Assembly: GCF_963681195.1 (NCBI RefSeq)
Contig: NZ_OY808997.1
Coordinates: forward strand, 1,612,001-1,676,000
Length of the DNA: 64,000 bases
Source of the DNA: Vibrio sp. 16
GTDB taxonomy: Bacteria; Pseudomonadota; Gammaproteobacteria; Enterobacterales; Vibrionaceae
Reading direction: 5' to 3'
Made by a program: the position numbers and the translations under genes. Below the pieces are notes generated by a model. The model saw only the letters and a list, made by a program, of their open reading frames with translations, was not told where the DNA came from and did no database searches. Position 1 is the stretch's first letter. Each line of letters opens with the position of its first letter. Positions 49,308 to 58,548 of the stretch are shown one piece after another.

Positions 49308-50090
49308 TTAAAGTGATACATTGAAGAATCGTGCCAAAAAGCCAGGTTCTTGCATATCTTGTTGTGTACCAGTGCCTGAATACTGGATTCTAGCGTTGGA
49401 AACACGGTTAGAGGCGATGGTGTTGTCAAACGAAATATCATCAGGTCGAATTGTTCCGCTAAGACGAATGTATTCATCACCGGTGTTGAGAGTTAGCCAT
49501 TTTTCACCACGAATCACCAAGTTACCGTTGCCCAATACTTCAATCACTTCCACCGTAATTGAACCCGATAGGCTATTGCTTTGGTTGGCACTGGCATCAC
49601 CCGCAAAGGTATTGGTGTTGTTTAGGTCATATGAAAAATTGTAGTCGCCGCCAACTTTCAGCTCCTGGCCACCGACAAATAGAGGCTCCATAGAGGAATC
49701 GTTCTTTTTCGACATGTCCGCATTGGCACTTTTTGCCGCTTTGGTTTTTTCATCGAGCGTGACGGTAATGATGTCACCTACGCCGCGCGGCTTTGAATCA
49801 TCATACAAACTGCTTGTACTTGCGGAGTTAAACAGCGAACCTGTCTCTGCAGCGTAATGTTCACGTTTGTGTTTAGGGTGGATTGGTGCCCACGCAGGGT
49901 CTCCGGCAACCGGATCATTTCTGCCACGCAGAGTATCCACAATGCCGCTTTGGTCATCACCAGATTTGTCCCCCTCAACAGCATCTACGGTCGTTGTACC
50001 ACCAATCACATCCGGCGTTTCAACAGGTGGCTCTAACATCGTACAACCAGACATCACAGTCACAACGAACAAAGCAAATAAACGGTTCAT
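49308..50090 (-). CDS. flgH: Flagellar L-ring lipoprotein FlgH
   Basis: FlgH forms the outer membrane L ring. From the ATG at 50090 (GAGG eight bases upstream) the 260 residues carry a lipobox MSGC near residue 15. The family motifs [35 protein letters not shown] and [14 protein letters not shown] follow. A longer ORF start seven codons earlier is less likely. In Vibrio it contacts the H ring of FlgT/FlgO/FlgP. Confidence 0.96.
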   Translation of the reverse strand: MNRLFALFVVTVMSGCTMLEPPVETPDVIGGTTTVDAVEGDKSGDDQSGIVDTLRGRNDPVAGDPAWAPIHPKHKREHYAAETGSLFNSASTSSLYDDSKPRGVGDIITVTLDEKTKAAKSANADMSKKNDSSMEPLFVGGQELKVGGDYNFSYDLNNTNTFAGDASANQSNSLSGSITVEVIEVLGNGNLVIRGEKWLTLNTGDEYIRLSGTIRPDDISFDNTIASNRVSNARIQYSGTGTQQDMQEPGFLARFFNVSL

Positions 50091-50114
50091 GCTAATTACC
50101 TCTCGCGTCAAAGA

Positions 50115-50903
50115 TTAAAGTTGTTGGTTCACAAAGCTCATCATCTTGTCGACTGCCGAGATGACTTTTGAGTTCATCTCGTAGACACGTTGAGCTTCAA
50201 TCATATTAACCAACTCTTCTGTCACATTGACGTTTGATGTTTCAAGCATCGATTGACGAATGTCACCAAATCCATCAAACCCAGGAACGCCTTCTTGTGG
50301 GTCACCACTTGCACCCGTCGGTAAGTAAAGGTTCTGACCTACTGGCTCAAGGCCGCCTGGGTTAATAAAATCAACCGTGGTAATCTGCCCAACCACCACG
50401 TTGTTTTGCTCACCACGAACACGCACTGAGACTTCACCGTCTGTGCCCACCGTAATACTGATGGCATCTTCTGGAATCACAATTTCAGGCTGTAAATTGT
50501 AGCCCGAGCCTGAAGTCACGATGGCACCTTCGTCATTGACGGTAAACTGACCATTACGTGTATAACCAATGTTTCCATCAGGCATGAGGATCTGGAAAAA
50601 GCCATCCCCTTCGATCATCATGTCTAGGCTGTTATTGGTTGTTTGCGTGTTACCTTGAGTGTGCACTTTTTGTGTCGCGACAACTTTCGAACCTGCGCCT
50701 AGCATCAAACCCGATGGCAGTTCGGTATTTTGCGATGACTGACCACCCGGTTGATTGATGTTTTGGTAGAACAGATCTTCAAACACCGCACGGCTTTTCT
50801 TGTAACCAACGGTTGAGGCGTTTGCTAGGTTGTTCGAAATGGTTGAAATGTTGGTTTGCTGAGCATCTAAGCCCGTTTTACTTACCCATAATGCCGGATG
50901 CAT
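50115..50903 (-). CDS. flgG: Flagellar distal rod protein FlgG
   Basis: FlgG makes the distal rod. The 262 residues show the N-terminal rod motif ALWVSKTGLDAQQTNISTIS with NNLANASTVGYKKSRA, and the C-terminal NVNVTEELVNMIEAQRVYEM. This is the standard size. It lies 24 bp before flgH and 20 bp after flgF. Confidence 0.97.
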   Translation of the reverse strand: MHPALWVSKTGLDAQQTNISTISNNLANASTVGYKKSRAVFEDLFYQNINQPGGQSSQNTELPSGLMLGAGSKVVATQKVHTQGNTQTTNNSLDMMIEGDGFFQILMPDGNIGYTRNGQFTVNDEGAIVTSGSGYNLQPEIVIPEDAISITVGTDGEVSVRVRGEQNNVVVGQITTVDFINPGGLEPVGQNLYLPTGASGDPQEGVPGFDGFGDIRQSMLETSNVNVTEELVNMIEAQRVYEMNSKVISAVDKMMSFVNQQL

Positions 50904-50923
50904 AATCTTCTCCTAAATCTCTA

Positions 50924-51673
50924 TTAGCTCATACGAAGCAGAGAATCTGACGATTTGTCCATCTCTTCTGCTGTGCTCATCATCTTCACTTGCATTTCGA
51001 ACTGGCGTTGCAAGTCAATCAGGCTGGTCATTTCACCGATAGCATTCACGTTACTACCTTCAATTGCGCCTGTGAGCAGTTTTACACCGGCATCTGCTTC
51101 GTATGCCGCATTAGGATCTTTAGCTCGGAATAAGCCATTAACATCTTTGAATAGTGATTGATTGTCGGTATTTGTCAGCTTGATGCGATCGACAACTTCG
51201 ATGGCATCCGCTGGTGCACCTTGGGGTACGACCGAAATCGTGCCATCTGTGCCGATCTCAACTTTACTAAGAGGAATAGGCAGGGTGATTGGAGCGCCTG
51301 TTTCCCCTAGCACTAAGTTGCCATTACCACTGACAAGTAAGCCGTTCACATCAATCTTTAGGTTGCCATCACGAGTCAGGCCCTCTTTGCCCGTTTTATC
51401 GAGCACCGATATCCAGCCATTGCCTTCAATCGTTACATCGAGATCTCGTCCTGTCGTAATAACACTGCCTTGTTGGAAATTATGCCCAGGGCGCTCTGTC
51501 ATGCTAAATACTCGAGTCGGTAGTCCTTCTCCGTATGCTTGCATCGAACGAGCTTGCGCCAAATCAGCACGGAAACCCGTGGTACTGACGTTTGCCAAGT
51601 TGTTTGCTCTAAGCTGCAAAGCCTGCATATTTTGCTTGGCTCCGCTCATAGCAAGATAGAGTGCGCGATCCAT
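50924..51673 (-). CDS. flgF: Flagellar proximal rod protein FlgF
   Basis: FlgF is a proximal rod component. From the ATG at 51673 (MDRALYLAMSGAKQN, behind GGAGCAAATT) the 249 residues match the family, with NNLANVSTTGFRADLAQAR and a C-terminal SNVNAIGEMTSLIDLQRQFE. The slightly longer start four codons upstream is rejected on ribosome-binding-site spacing. A sigma-54-like site just upstream suggests a second entry point within the operon. Confidence 0.96.
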   Translation of the reverse strand: MDRALYLAMSGAKQNMQALQLRANNLANVSTTGFRADLAQARSMQAYGEGLPTRVFSMTERPGHNFQQGSVITTGRDLDVTIEGNGWISVLDKTGKEGLTRDGNLKIDVNGLLVSGNGNLVLGETGAPITLPIPLSKVEIGTDGTISVVPQGAPADAIEVVDRIKLTNTDNQSLFKDVNGLFRAKDPNAAYEADAGVKLLTGAIEGSNVNAIGEMTSLIDLQRQFEMQVKMMSTAEEMDKSSDSLLRMS

Positions 51674-51708
51674 AATTTGCTCCAAAAATCACAATTCGGA
51701 TCAATAAA

Positions 51709-51725
51709 TGCAATTGCAATGCCAA
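51709..51725 (-). promoter_or_regulatory. Internal sigma-54 site upstream of flgF
   Basis: The minus strand reads TTGGCATTGCAATTGCA, with GG-N10-GC spacing and TTGCA at -12. It lies in the 214-bp gap between flgE and flgF. Confidence 0.75.
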
Positions 51726-51887
51726 CTTTAATTTTGCTTTAAAGTCAATAATTTACATGAATAACAAGGAGAAAGGAGGCAAAAAAAGAGAGGGATGGCG
51801 GTATGCGGCAATAATAACAAGCTGATGATTGCCACCAGCTTGCCATTCAGATTATTGCACGATGCAGCCTTGTTAGATTCGCTGAAA

Positions 51888-53204
51888 TTATCGAATCTGC
51901 AGGATGTTTTGTTGCGTTTGGTTATGCACTTCAAGTGAACGTGAGTTCGCTTGGAAGTTACGTTGAGCTGTAATGAGATCCACGAGCTCTTGGGTCATAT
52001 CAATGTTGGATTGCTCCAACGTACCACTGTTGATAGAACCGAAAGAGCCTTTGTTAGACTCACCCCAGATCTTGTCACCAGAGAACTGAGTAGAATCCCA
52101 CTGAGTGCCACCTTTCTTATCAAGACCTTGCTCATTCGCAACGCGAACCATAGCGACACGGCCCAAGGTGATATTTTCACCATTCGAGTATGTGCCAAGG
52201 ACGCTACCATTTTCATCAAAATCCACTTTGGTTAAGAAACCCGTGGTTGCACCATCTTCATCAAACTTGGTTAGCTCGAAAGGAGCGGCAAATTGTGTCG
52301 CACTATCAAGGCCGAAGGACAATGTTTGACTAACATCAGCACCATTTAGGTTAATCGCATTTGGATCATCAGGACCTGTACCTCCTAATGGACCAGAAAC
52401 GATATTATTGCCGCTGTTAAGACTGGCTAATGTACCATCGTTGTTGAACTTCATTGTGTGACCCACATGACCTGTTGGCGTTGTCGCATCACCACCAAGA
52501 ATGTTAACAGGCTTTTCACCCGCACTGTCGGTCACGGTGTAGTAGGTTTGCCACGTGTTCGCTTGTGTTTGATCCTTCAAGTAGTAGGTTGTCAACTTAT
52601 ACGACTGACCCATAGAGTCGTAAATTGTCGATGAAGTTGAACGGTTGTACGTTTCAGGATCGGAGTAGTCAAACAGAGCTGGATCTTTTAAATCTCCACC
52701 CGCTGGCAAGTTTACACCGACTTCAATATTGGACGTTTGCTTTGGTTTGCCGAATTCTTTTGGAATGTTAATTGGCGAAGGCTCATATGAGAGAACGTCA
52801 CCCGTATCGCCATTCACTTGATAACCTAACAGGTATTCATCGTTCGCTGTTACCATGTAGTTATCTTTGTTCAGGTGAAACGCACCGTTTCGCGTTAACT
52901 CATTAGTCGTCGGTGTTAAACGATCTTTTGCTACCGCAAAGAAACCTGTACCGCTGATACGCAAATCCATTGGGTTGTTCGTGTAAACGCTCGACCCTTC
53001 GTGGAATTGCTGAGCTACTTTTTGCGCTTGGACACCACCACCTGGTGTTGTTTTAGCGTTTGTAAACAGTGAGTTAGAGTAAACATCACCAAACTCTGCA
53101 CGCGACTCTTTAAAGCCGAATGTGTTCGCGTTTGCGATGTTGTTACTGGTTGTATTCAAATCTAATTGAGCAGCGGAAATACCGCTTAATGCAACATAAG
53201 ACAT
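51888..53204 (-). CDS. flgE: Flagellar hook protein FlgE
   Basis: FlgE polymerises into the hook. The 438 residues begin YVALSGISAAQLDLNTTSNN with NIANANTFGFKESRAEF and end QELVDLITAQRNFQANSRSL, the core-forming helices. The middle contains FlgE repeat regions such as STSSTIYDSMGQSYKLTTYY. It lies 47 bp after flgD. The following 200-bp gap to flgF is the longest within the flgB-flgJ run. Confidence 0.97.
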   Translation of the reverse strand: MSYVALSGISAAQLDLNTTSNNIANANTFGFKESRAEFGDVYSNSLFTNAKTTPGGGVQAQKVAQQFHEGSSVYTNNPMDLRISGTGFFAVAKDRLTPTTNELTRNGAFHLNKDNYMVTANDEYLLGYQVNGDTGDVLSYEPSPINIPKEFGKPKQTSNIEVGVNLPAGGDLKDPALFDYSDPETYNRSTSSTIYDSMGQSYKLTTYYLKDQTQANTWQTYYTVTDSAGEKPVNILGGDATTPTGHVGHTMKFNNDGTLASLNSGNNIVSGPLGGTGPDDPNAINLNGADVSQTLSFGLDSATQFAAPFELTKFDEDGATTGFLTKVDFDENGSVLGTYSNGENITLGRVAMVRVANEQGLDKKGGTQWDSTQFSGDKIWGESNKGSFGSINSGTLEQSNIDMTQELVDLITAQRNFQANSRSLEVHNQTQQNILQIR

Positions 53205-53251
53205 TCCAAATTCTCCTATCTAGCTAGCATAGTCGCTTTTACAAGCGTTAC

Positions 53252-53962
53252 TTACGCTTTACCAACTTCTAGTACTTCAGCAAGTCGAACTGGCGACTCA
53301 AAGCCAGCCAGATTGAGCAGTACGTTACCATCACCTTTACCCAGAAGAACGCTGTTGACGTTTGCATAAGTCGAAACTTCAAACTCTTTGCTTTCTCCAT
53401 CAAGTAAGCCCGCAGCTCTCACTTTGTACTTACCTGCCGGCAATGGATTACCGTTTGAATCTTTGCCGTCCCATTCGACGCGGCTATCACCCGAAGGCTT
53501 AGACCCCGCATCAAAGGTACGAACGAGCTGCCCCATTTGGTCTTCTATTCGAACCATCAAGTTATCAACGGCTTGAGGTAGCTTAACCATGGCAGCCATA
53601 CTGCCGTCATCTTTTTTCACACCAGCAGCACCCGGAATCAACACATCACGTCCAACCAAGGAAGAGGCTTGAAGCGCTTGATTTGAAGTCATCGAAGCAT
53701 TCAAACTTTCAAACTGGTTATTCATTTTGCCGATGCCGTCTACTGTCGCGAATGACGCCATTTGTGCAATCATCTGGTCATTGCTGACCGGCTTAAACGG
53801 ATCCTGTTGAGAAAGTTGCTTCGTGAGCAAAGATAAGAAGTCTTCTTGTTTAAGATCCTGCTTACCCGTGGTCTCATTTGGCTTATTCTTGTCCTGAAGC
53901 TGTTTAAGCTGGTCGATATAGGACAAGCTGCTTTGACCAACATTGTTAATGCCATCGGCCAT
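53252..53962 (-). CDS. flgD: Flagellar hook assembly scaffold FlgD
   Basis: FlgD caps the growing hook. The 236 residues have an N-terminal conserved stretch KQDLKQEDFLSLLTKQLSQQ and DPFKPVSNDQMIAQMASFA (about 35-75). A C-terminal Ig-like/tudor region follows with WDGKDSNGNPLPAGKYKVRA. It is between flgC and flgE as usual. Confidence 0.96.
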   Translation of the reverse strand: MADGINNVGQSSLSYIDQLKQLQDKNKPNETTGKQDLKQEDFLSLLTKQLSQQDPFKPVSNDQMIAQMASFATVDGIGKMNNQFESLNASMTSNQALQASSLVGRDVLIPGAAGVKKDDGSMAAMVKLPQAVDNLMVRIEDQMGQLVRTFDAGSKPSGDSRVEWDGKDSNGNPLPAGKYKVRAAGLLDGESKEFEVSTYANVNSVLLGKGDGNVLLNLAGFESPVRLAEVLEVGKA

Positions 53963-53979
53963 ATGTTACCCCCTTATCC

Positions 53980-54396
53980 CTATTGACCCATCTGCAGCGT
54001 ACGCAGCAGCATTTGTTTACTTGCATCTGCCACTTGCACGTTCGTTTGGTACGAGCGAGAAGCAGAAATCATGTTTGCCATTTCTTCCATCACATTGACA
54101 TTAGGCTTGTAGATATAGCCTTCGTCATTTGCGAGCGGGTGATCTGGGTTGTACTCCGCACTGAGCGGTTTATCGCTTTCCACGATACCCATAACCTTGA
54201 CTGGCACTGTATGATCATTGCCATACTTAGCCTTACTTAACTCTGCACCAAATACAGCGTGGCGCGCTTTGTAAGTATCTTTGGCCGAGCTAGACACGCT
54301 GTCTGCGTTGGCTAAGTTACTTGAAGTCGTATTTAGACGAACAGACTCAGCGCTCATGGCAGAGCCAGTAACATTGAAGACGTTGAATAAGCTCAT
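53980..54396 (-). CDS. flgC: Flagellar proximal rod protein FlgC
   Basis: FlgC is a proximal rod protein. The 138 residues show FNVTGSAMSAESVRLNTTSS at the N-terminus and NVMEEMANMISASRSYQTNV at the C-terminus. It directly abuts flgB, with no gap between the flgB stop and its ATG. Confidence 0.97.
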   Translation of the reverse strand: MSLFNVFNVTGSAMSAESVRLNTTSSNLANADSVSSSAKDTYKARHAVFGAELSKAKYGNDHTVPVKVMGIVESDKPLSAEYNPDHPLANDEGYIYKPNVNVMEEMANMISASRSYQTNVQVADASKQMLLRTLQMGQ

Positions 54397-54795
54397 CTAG
54401 TTACTCCCTTTTAAAGCTTTCGTTAAGTTCTTGAATTTACTTCCTAGGAAGTCAAGTGAGGCTTGGTGTCTTATTTGGTTTTGCATAAATAGATTACGCT
54501 CCAAATCAACATCCACAGTATTGCCATCACCTGTGTCAGGTTGGGTTGGAAGACGATACATCACTTCCCCTGTCACGCGAGTAGAGGCAGGAATATGCCG
54601 ACTATCAGTACGGCTAAGACCAACGCTTGCCTCTGATGTTGCCGCCTGCAAAGCCCTTTGGAAGTCCATTCCTTTCGACTTATACCCAGGCGTATTCGCT
54701 TGAGCAATATTGGTTGAAATAACCTCAGCATTGCGCTCACGAAGCCCAACAGTGTGTTGGTGAATACCTAAAGCATTATCGAATGAAATAGCCAT
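54397..54795 (-). CDS. flgB: Flagellar proximal rod protein FlgB
   Basis: FlgB is a proximal rod protein and the first gene of the rod/hook/ring unit. The 132 residues show the family pattern, with VISTNIAQANTPGYKSKGMD in the N-terminal half and VDVDLERNLFMQNQIRHQAS near the C-terminus. A strong sigma-54-like promoter lies 106 bp upstream. Confidence 0.96.
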   Translation of the reverse strand: MAISFDNALGIHQHTVGLRERNAEVISTNIAQANTPGYKSKGMDFQRALQAATSEASVGLSRTDSRHIPASTRVTGEVMYRLPTQPDTGDGNTVDVDLERNLFMQNQIRHQASLDFLGSKFKNLTKALKGSN

Positions 54796-54900
54796 GTTAA
54801 CCTCTACATAAAGAACTGACCGTTACTAATGAAATACAAAGCAAGTAGCGTACCAACTTTAAGGAACAAGATACTTCACTTCGATCTCGACAAGTAATCC

Positions 54901-54917
54901 AGCAAAAAATACGCCAA
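54901..54917 (-). promoter_or_regulatory. Sigma-54 promoter of the flgB operon
   Basis: The minus strand reads TTGGCGTATTTTTTGCT: GG-N10-GC spacing, TTGCT at -12. It fits FlrC/sigma-54 control of class III flagellar genes known in V. cholerae. Confidence 0.88.
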
Positions 54918-54979
54918 GTTTAGATTGCTAAAAGATTGGAATGTCATCATTGAGTATACAAGTTATTTATCGACAGCAA

Positions 54980-55008
54980 CAAAAAAGCCCAGCACGTGAG
55001 GCTGGGCT
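54980..55008 (-). terminator. Terminator after cheR
   Basis: Stem AGCCCAGC/GCTGGGCT followed by TTTTTGTTG on the minus strand, about 20 bp after the cheR stop. Confidence 0.92.
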
Positions 55009-55028
55009 TAATAATTTTGCATGTCGGT

Positions 55029-55856
55029 TTATTTGAGCTTGTAAATGATACCTGGGTTGCAGCGAACCATTTCAAAACGATCAGTCAGCCCGGTCAATGA
55101 CTCAGAAGCACCAAGCAACAAGTAACCACCTGGGTTGAGGCTATTAGCCATCTGATTGAGTACCTTAGACTTCATGTCTGGCGAAAAGTAAATCAACACG
55201 TTTCGACAAAAGATAATATCGAACTTGCCAAGCAAAGCGTAACTATCCATCAGGTTTTGAGGACGGAAGTTCACCAAACGCTTGACGTTATCTTTTACTT
55301 TCATTCGACCATCGCCTGCGTCTTCAAAGAAGTTGCGACGGCGCTCAGGTGAAAGGCCGCGACCTAGTGCAAGGTTGTCGTAGATCCCCGCTCGACACAT
55401 GTCCAACATACTGGCAGAGATGTCGGTTGCCGTTATCGACGTGCTCGGCAACATGCCAGGTTTGCGCTGTTGGGTCTCCAAAATAGTCATCGCCATTGAG
55501 TACGGCTCTTGACCAGAAGAACTTGCCGCAGACCAGATTTTGATTGGGCGCTTATTAGCCGCAACTTCCGGTAATAGCTTATTCGCAAGCACTTCAAAAG
55601 GATAAGTATCACGGAACCAAAGCGTCTCGTTAGTCGTCATTGCGTCAACGGCAGCAACGCGTAACTCTCGATTACGTCCCGTCACGACATCTCGTAACAA
55701 GTCAGACAATGAGCCCAATTTGAACTTAGTCACTAACGGGCTCAAACGACTTCTCACTAGGTACTGTTTGCTATCACCCAATACGATGCCACATTGAGAC
55801 TCTAAAAAACGGCTGAAATCACGATATTCTTGATCGCTTATAGTTATCGCTGTCAT
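55029..55856 (-). CDS. cheR: Chemotaxis methyltransferase CheR
   Basis: CheR methylates glutamates of chemoreceptors using S-adenosylmethionine. The 275 residues have an N-terminal helical domain (about 1-85). The SAM-dependent fold follows with KIWSAASSSGQEPYSMAMTI, ITATDISASMLD and FDIIFCRNVLIYF. It is 10 bp after cheV on the same strand; cheV-cheR next to flgB is typical of vibrios. Confidence 0.97.
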   Translation of the reverse strand: MTAITISDQEYRDFSRFLESQCGIVLGDSKQYLVRSRLSPLVTKFKLGSLSDLLRDVVTGRNRELRVAAVDAMTTNETLWFRDTYPFEVLANKLLPEVAANKRPIKIWSAASSSGQEPYSMAMTILETQQRKPGMLPSTSITATDISASMLDMCRAGIYDNLALGRGLSPERRRNFFEDAGDGRMKVKDNVKRLVNFRPQNLMDSYALLGKFDIIFCRNVLIYFSPDMKSKVLNQMANSLNPGGYLLLGASESLTGLTDRFEMVRCNPGIIYKLK

Positions 55857-55866
55857 TAATTTCTCT

Positions 55867-56793
55867 TTATTCTGTCAGCGCAGTTTTCACTGCATTACCA
55901 AGCTCATCCGGGTTAAATTTGGCGATGAAAGAGTTCGCGCCTACCCGCTCGACCATCGCTTGGTTAAATACACCACTCAATGATGAGTGCAGGATAACAT
56001 ATAGATTCTTTAAATCCGCATGGCGACGAATTTCTGCAGTCAATGTGTAACCATCCATCTCTGGCATCTCAATATCAGAAATTACCAAAGAGATTTGATC
56101 GTAAATGCTGCCTTCAGCGGCCATCTCGACCAATTTTTCGTACGCTTCTTTGCCATCTTTCACGGCAACAACTTCGAAACCTAACGAGGTAATTGCACGC
56201 TCAACTTGTTTTCTTGCTACCGTCGAGTCATCCGCAATAAGAATACGACGAACAATCTCTTTCTCGGTTTCAACTTGAGCAATTTCTTCGCTGATCGCTG
56301 AATCCATGGTCTCGTCAACTGGTGCGATTTCTGCAAGGATTTTTTCAACGTCAAGAATTTCGACAAGTTCGTTGTCAATATTGGTCACTGCCGTTAGGTA
56401 GTTGGCTTTACCCGCACCATCAGGCGGTGGAAGAATCGCTTCCCAGTGCATGTTGATGATACGTTCAACAGAGGTCACAAGAAACGCTTGGATGGTACGG
56501 TTAAACTCGGCAATAACGACAAATGCTTTGTCTACGTCTGTTGTAGGACGACCGCCAATGGCTAAACTTAAATCAATAACTGATACCGTATGGCCACGTA
56601 TATGAGCAACACCTTTTACAAGAGGGTGTAAGTTTGGCATTGAAGTAAGCTTAGGGCACTGAAGTACCTCTTTTACTTTAAATACGTTAATACCGTAACG
56701 CTGACGCCCCATTAGACGAAACGTTAGCAGTTCCAATCGGTTTTGACCGACGAGTTGTGTACGCTGATTCACGGAATCAAGAATACCCGTCAT
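55867..56793 (-). CDS. cheV: Chemotaxis coupling protein CheV
   Basis: CheV couples receptors to CheA and buffers phosphate flow. The 308 residues have an N-terminal CheW-like domain (about 15-160) and a C-terminal response-regulator receiver domain (about 180-305). The receiver has the acidic pocket ILIADDSTVARKQ and phospho-acceptor Asp in LVISDIEMPEMDG. It is divergent from flgA. Confidence 0.97.
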   Translation of the reverse strand: MTGILDSVNQRTQLVGQNRLELLTFRLMGRQRYGINVFKVKEVLQCPKLTSMPNLHPLVKGVAHIRGHTVSVIDLSLAIGGRPTTDVDKAFVVIAEFNRTIQAFLVTSVERIINMHWEAILPPPDGAGKANYLTAVTNIDNELVEILDVEKILAEIAPVDETMDSAISEEIAQVETEKEIVRRILIADDSTVARKQVERAITSLGFEVVAVKDGKEAYEKLVEMAAEGSIYDQISLVISDIEMPEMDGYTLTAEIRRHADLKNLYVILHSSLSGVFNQAMVERVGANSFIAKFNPDELGNAVKTALTE

Positions 56794-56872
56794 AAGCTCA
56801 TCTCCATCTCAAACTTTCATGCTAAAAAAATGGTAGTCTACTGAAGACCATGAAAAAAACCAGAGAAACAGA

Positions 56873-57619
56873 ATGATGTATTCAAAATCACACTTGTGCT
56901 CTTTTTCCATAACTAATTGTAGAGCTTTCTATAAAAAGTTTTATAAGTCTATCGGCTTTTTATTCTTTTTCTTGAGTTTTTCAGCGACATCAGCAACAGA
57001 AAGTCAAATTTCTCTCATTCAACAAGCCGCCGAGCAACATATCTTGGATAACATAGAGAGCCCGGTTGGCGGCAATCTAAATGCAAAAGCCGCCTCTATA
57101 GATAGTAGGATCTTTGCCACAGATTGCCCGGCTGGTTTGCAAACCTCTTCTACATCGACAAATCCAAATGCCAGCAATATTACGGTTTTGGTCGAATGCC
57201 AAAACGATAACTGGCGAGTCTATGTGCCAGTGCGCCTCACAAGAACTGGGCCGCAAGTAACCTTGACCACGCCACTCTCAAGGGGGCAAATCATTGCTTC
57301 CACTGATGTCACTATTAGTATGGTAGACTTGCAACGCTATAGGCGGCAAGGCTTTTCCACTCTAGATGCCGTAATTGGTGCAAAAACAAAAAAAAATCTG
57401 CGTAGCGGCGAAGTAATTGAAGAAAATGATATTTGTGTCGTCTGCCGAAATGAAACGGTCACCATCAAAGCGGTCAAGTCAGGAATGGTGATCACGACAA
57501 AAGGGGTCGCACTGACAGATGGATCTCATGGCGAACAGATTAGAGTGAAAAACAGCAAATCAAATCGTATAATAGAAGGACGCGTAACCGGAATATCTGA
57601 AGTCACTGTTGTATTCTAG
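56873..57619 (+). CDS. flgA: Flagellar P-ring assembly chaperone FlgA
   Basis: FlgA is a periplasmic chaperone for FlgI. The 248 residues include a hydrophobic signal (about 24-42), a middle domain, and a C-terminal SAF-like domain from about 140 (TTPLSRGQIIASTDV, KSGMVITTKGVAL, NRIIEGRVTGISEVTV). The start is uncertain: the ATG-ATG at 56873 has only a weak ribosome-binding site, and a shorter N-terminus would make a more normal signal peptide. It is divergent from cheV. Confidence 0.92.
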   Translation: MMYSKSHLCSFSITNCRAFYKKFYKSIGFLFFFLSFSATSATESQISLIQQAAEQHILDNIESPVGGNLNAKAASIDSRIFATDCPAGLQTSSTSTNPNASNITVLVECQNDNWRVYVPVRLTRTGPQVTLTTPLSRGQIIASTDVTISMVDLQRYRRQGFSTLDAVIGAKTKKNLRSGEVIEENDICVVCRNETVTIKAVKSGMVITTKGVALTDGSHGEQIRVKNSKSNRIIEGRVTGISEVTVVF

Positions 57620-57650
57620 CGTTATTTCCCTAACATCCTTAAAAAAACGC

Positions 57651-57677
57651 TAAAGTTATTTCCCGTAAAGTCGATAT
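57651..57677 (+). promoter_or_regulatory. Sigma-28 (FliA) promoter of flgMN
   Basis: TAAAGTTA, 11 bp, GTCGATAT against TAAAGTTT-N11-GCCGATAA; ends 37 bp before flgM. It fits late-class control of the anti-sigma factor gene. Confidence 0.88.
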
Positions 57678-57714
57678 GGACGGTACAGGTTTTTAATATT
57701 GAAAAGGCTCAAAT

Positions 57715-58029
57715 ATGGCAGGCATAGATAATATTCGTTCTGGTCAAACGATGACAACGTCGACAAGTCGAAGTGCAGTACGAAATGACAAACCCACTTC
57801 AGATACCGAATCGGCAAAAAAATCCACCGTTGCCCAAGACTCTGTTTCATTAAGTACACAGGGCAAAGCAGTTGGAGAGATGCACTCACAAATGGCCAGT
57901 CAGCCTAGCTTTGATAAAGCGAAGGTAGCGGCGATTAAAGAAGCGATTGCAAATGGGTCTTACACCGTTGATCCTGAAAAACTCGCTGACAATATGATGA
58001 AGTTCGAAAAAGAACTCGGTGGTTTGTAA
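57715..58029 (+). CDS. flgM: Anti-sigma-28 factor FlgM
   Basis: FlgM holds FliA inactive until it is exported through the finished hook (in Vibrio via the sheathed polar flagellum). The 104 residues have the disordered Ser/Thr-rich N-terminus MAGIDNIRSGQTMTTSTSRS. The C-terminal FliA-binding helix region is KVAAIKEAIANGSYTVDPEK with LADNMMKFE. flgN follows after 17 bp. Confidence 0.95.
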   Translation: MAGIDNIRSGQTMTTSTSRSAVRNDKPTSDTESAKKSTVAQDSVSLSTQGKAVGEMHSQMASQPSFDKAKVAAIKEAIANGSYTVDPEKLADNMMKFEKELGGL

Positions 58030-58046
58030 TCTAGAGATTTTCTTTT

Positions 58047-58472
58047 ATGGCAGCACTGCAAGGATTAGTTGAATTTCAACTCAAAAACGCGGAAGAGCTT
58101 TCTCAACTTCTTGGGAAGGAGAAAGTCGCCATTACCAATAGAATCTCTAAAGATATTGAACGGATTGCCAAGCAGAAAATAACGTTGATCGAGCAACTAC
58201 GCTCGACTGATGAGCGAATCGCAAAGCACCCAGACGTTGAAAGCCTGTCGACCAATCCAGAGTTGAGCCCTCTGGTAGAAAAAATCCGTCAGACAATCAC
58301 TGAGTGTCAGCAAGCCAATGCCATTAATGGTGAAGCGCTACAACGAGCGCAGCTTAGCTTCAACAAACTCAATAATTTGATGCAGCAATCGCAGGGAAAA
58401 CTTGGGATGACGTACACAGCGGAAGGTCAAACGAGAAATGTATCGACGCTGGGTACCAATATTAAAGCCTGA
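58047..58472 (+). CDS. flgN: Flagellar export chaperone FlgN
   Basis: FlgN chaperones FlgK and FlgL for export. The 141-residue protein is almost entirely helical (QFQLKNAEELSQLLGKEKVA-type heptads) with the family C-terminal half LQRAQLSFNKLNNLMQQSQG. Sequence identity is low in this family, so the call rests largely on position after flgM and size. Confidence 0.9.
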   Translation: MAALQGLVEFQLKNAEELSQLLGKEKVAITNRISKDIERIAKQKITLIEQLRSTDERIAKHPDVESLSTNPELSPLVEKIRQTITECQQANAINGEALQRAQLSFNKLNNLMQQSQGKLGMTYTAEGQTRNVSTLGTNIKA

Positions 58473-58502
58473 TTTCCACACAGCTTCCAAACATTAAAAG
58501 TA

Positions 58503-58528
58503 AAAGCGGCAAAAATTGCCGCTTTTTT
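58503..58528. terminator. Terminator between flgN and flgP
   Basis: Stem AAGCGGCAA/TTGCCGCTT with an AAA loop and TTTTTT following, between convergent genes. Confidence 0.9.
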
Positions 58529-58548
58529 GATCGGAGAGGTAGAGAGTT

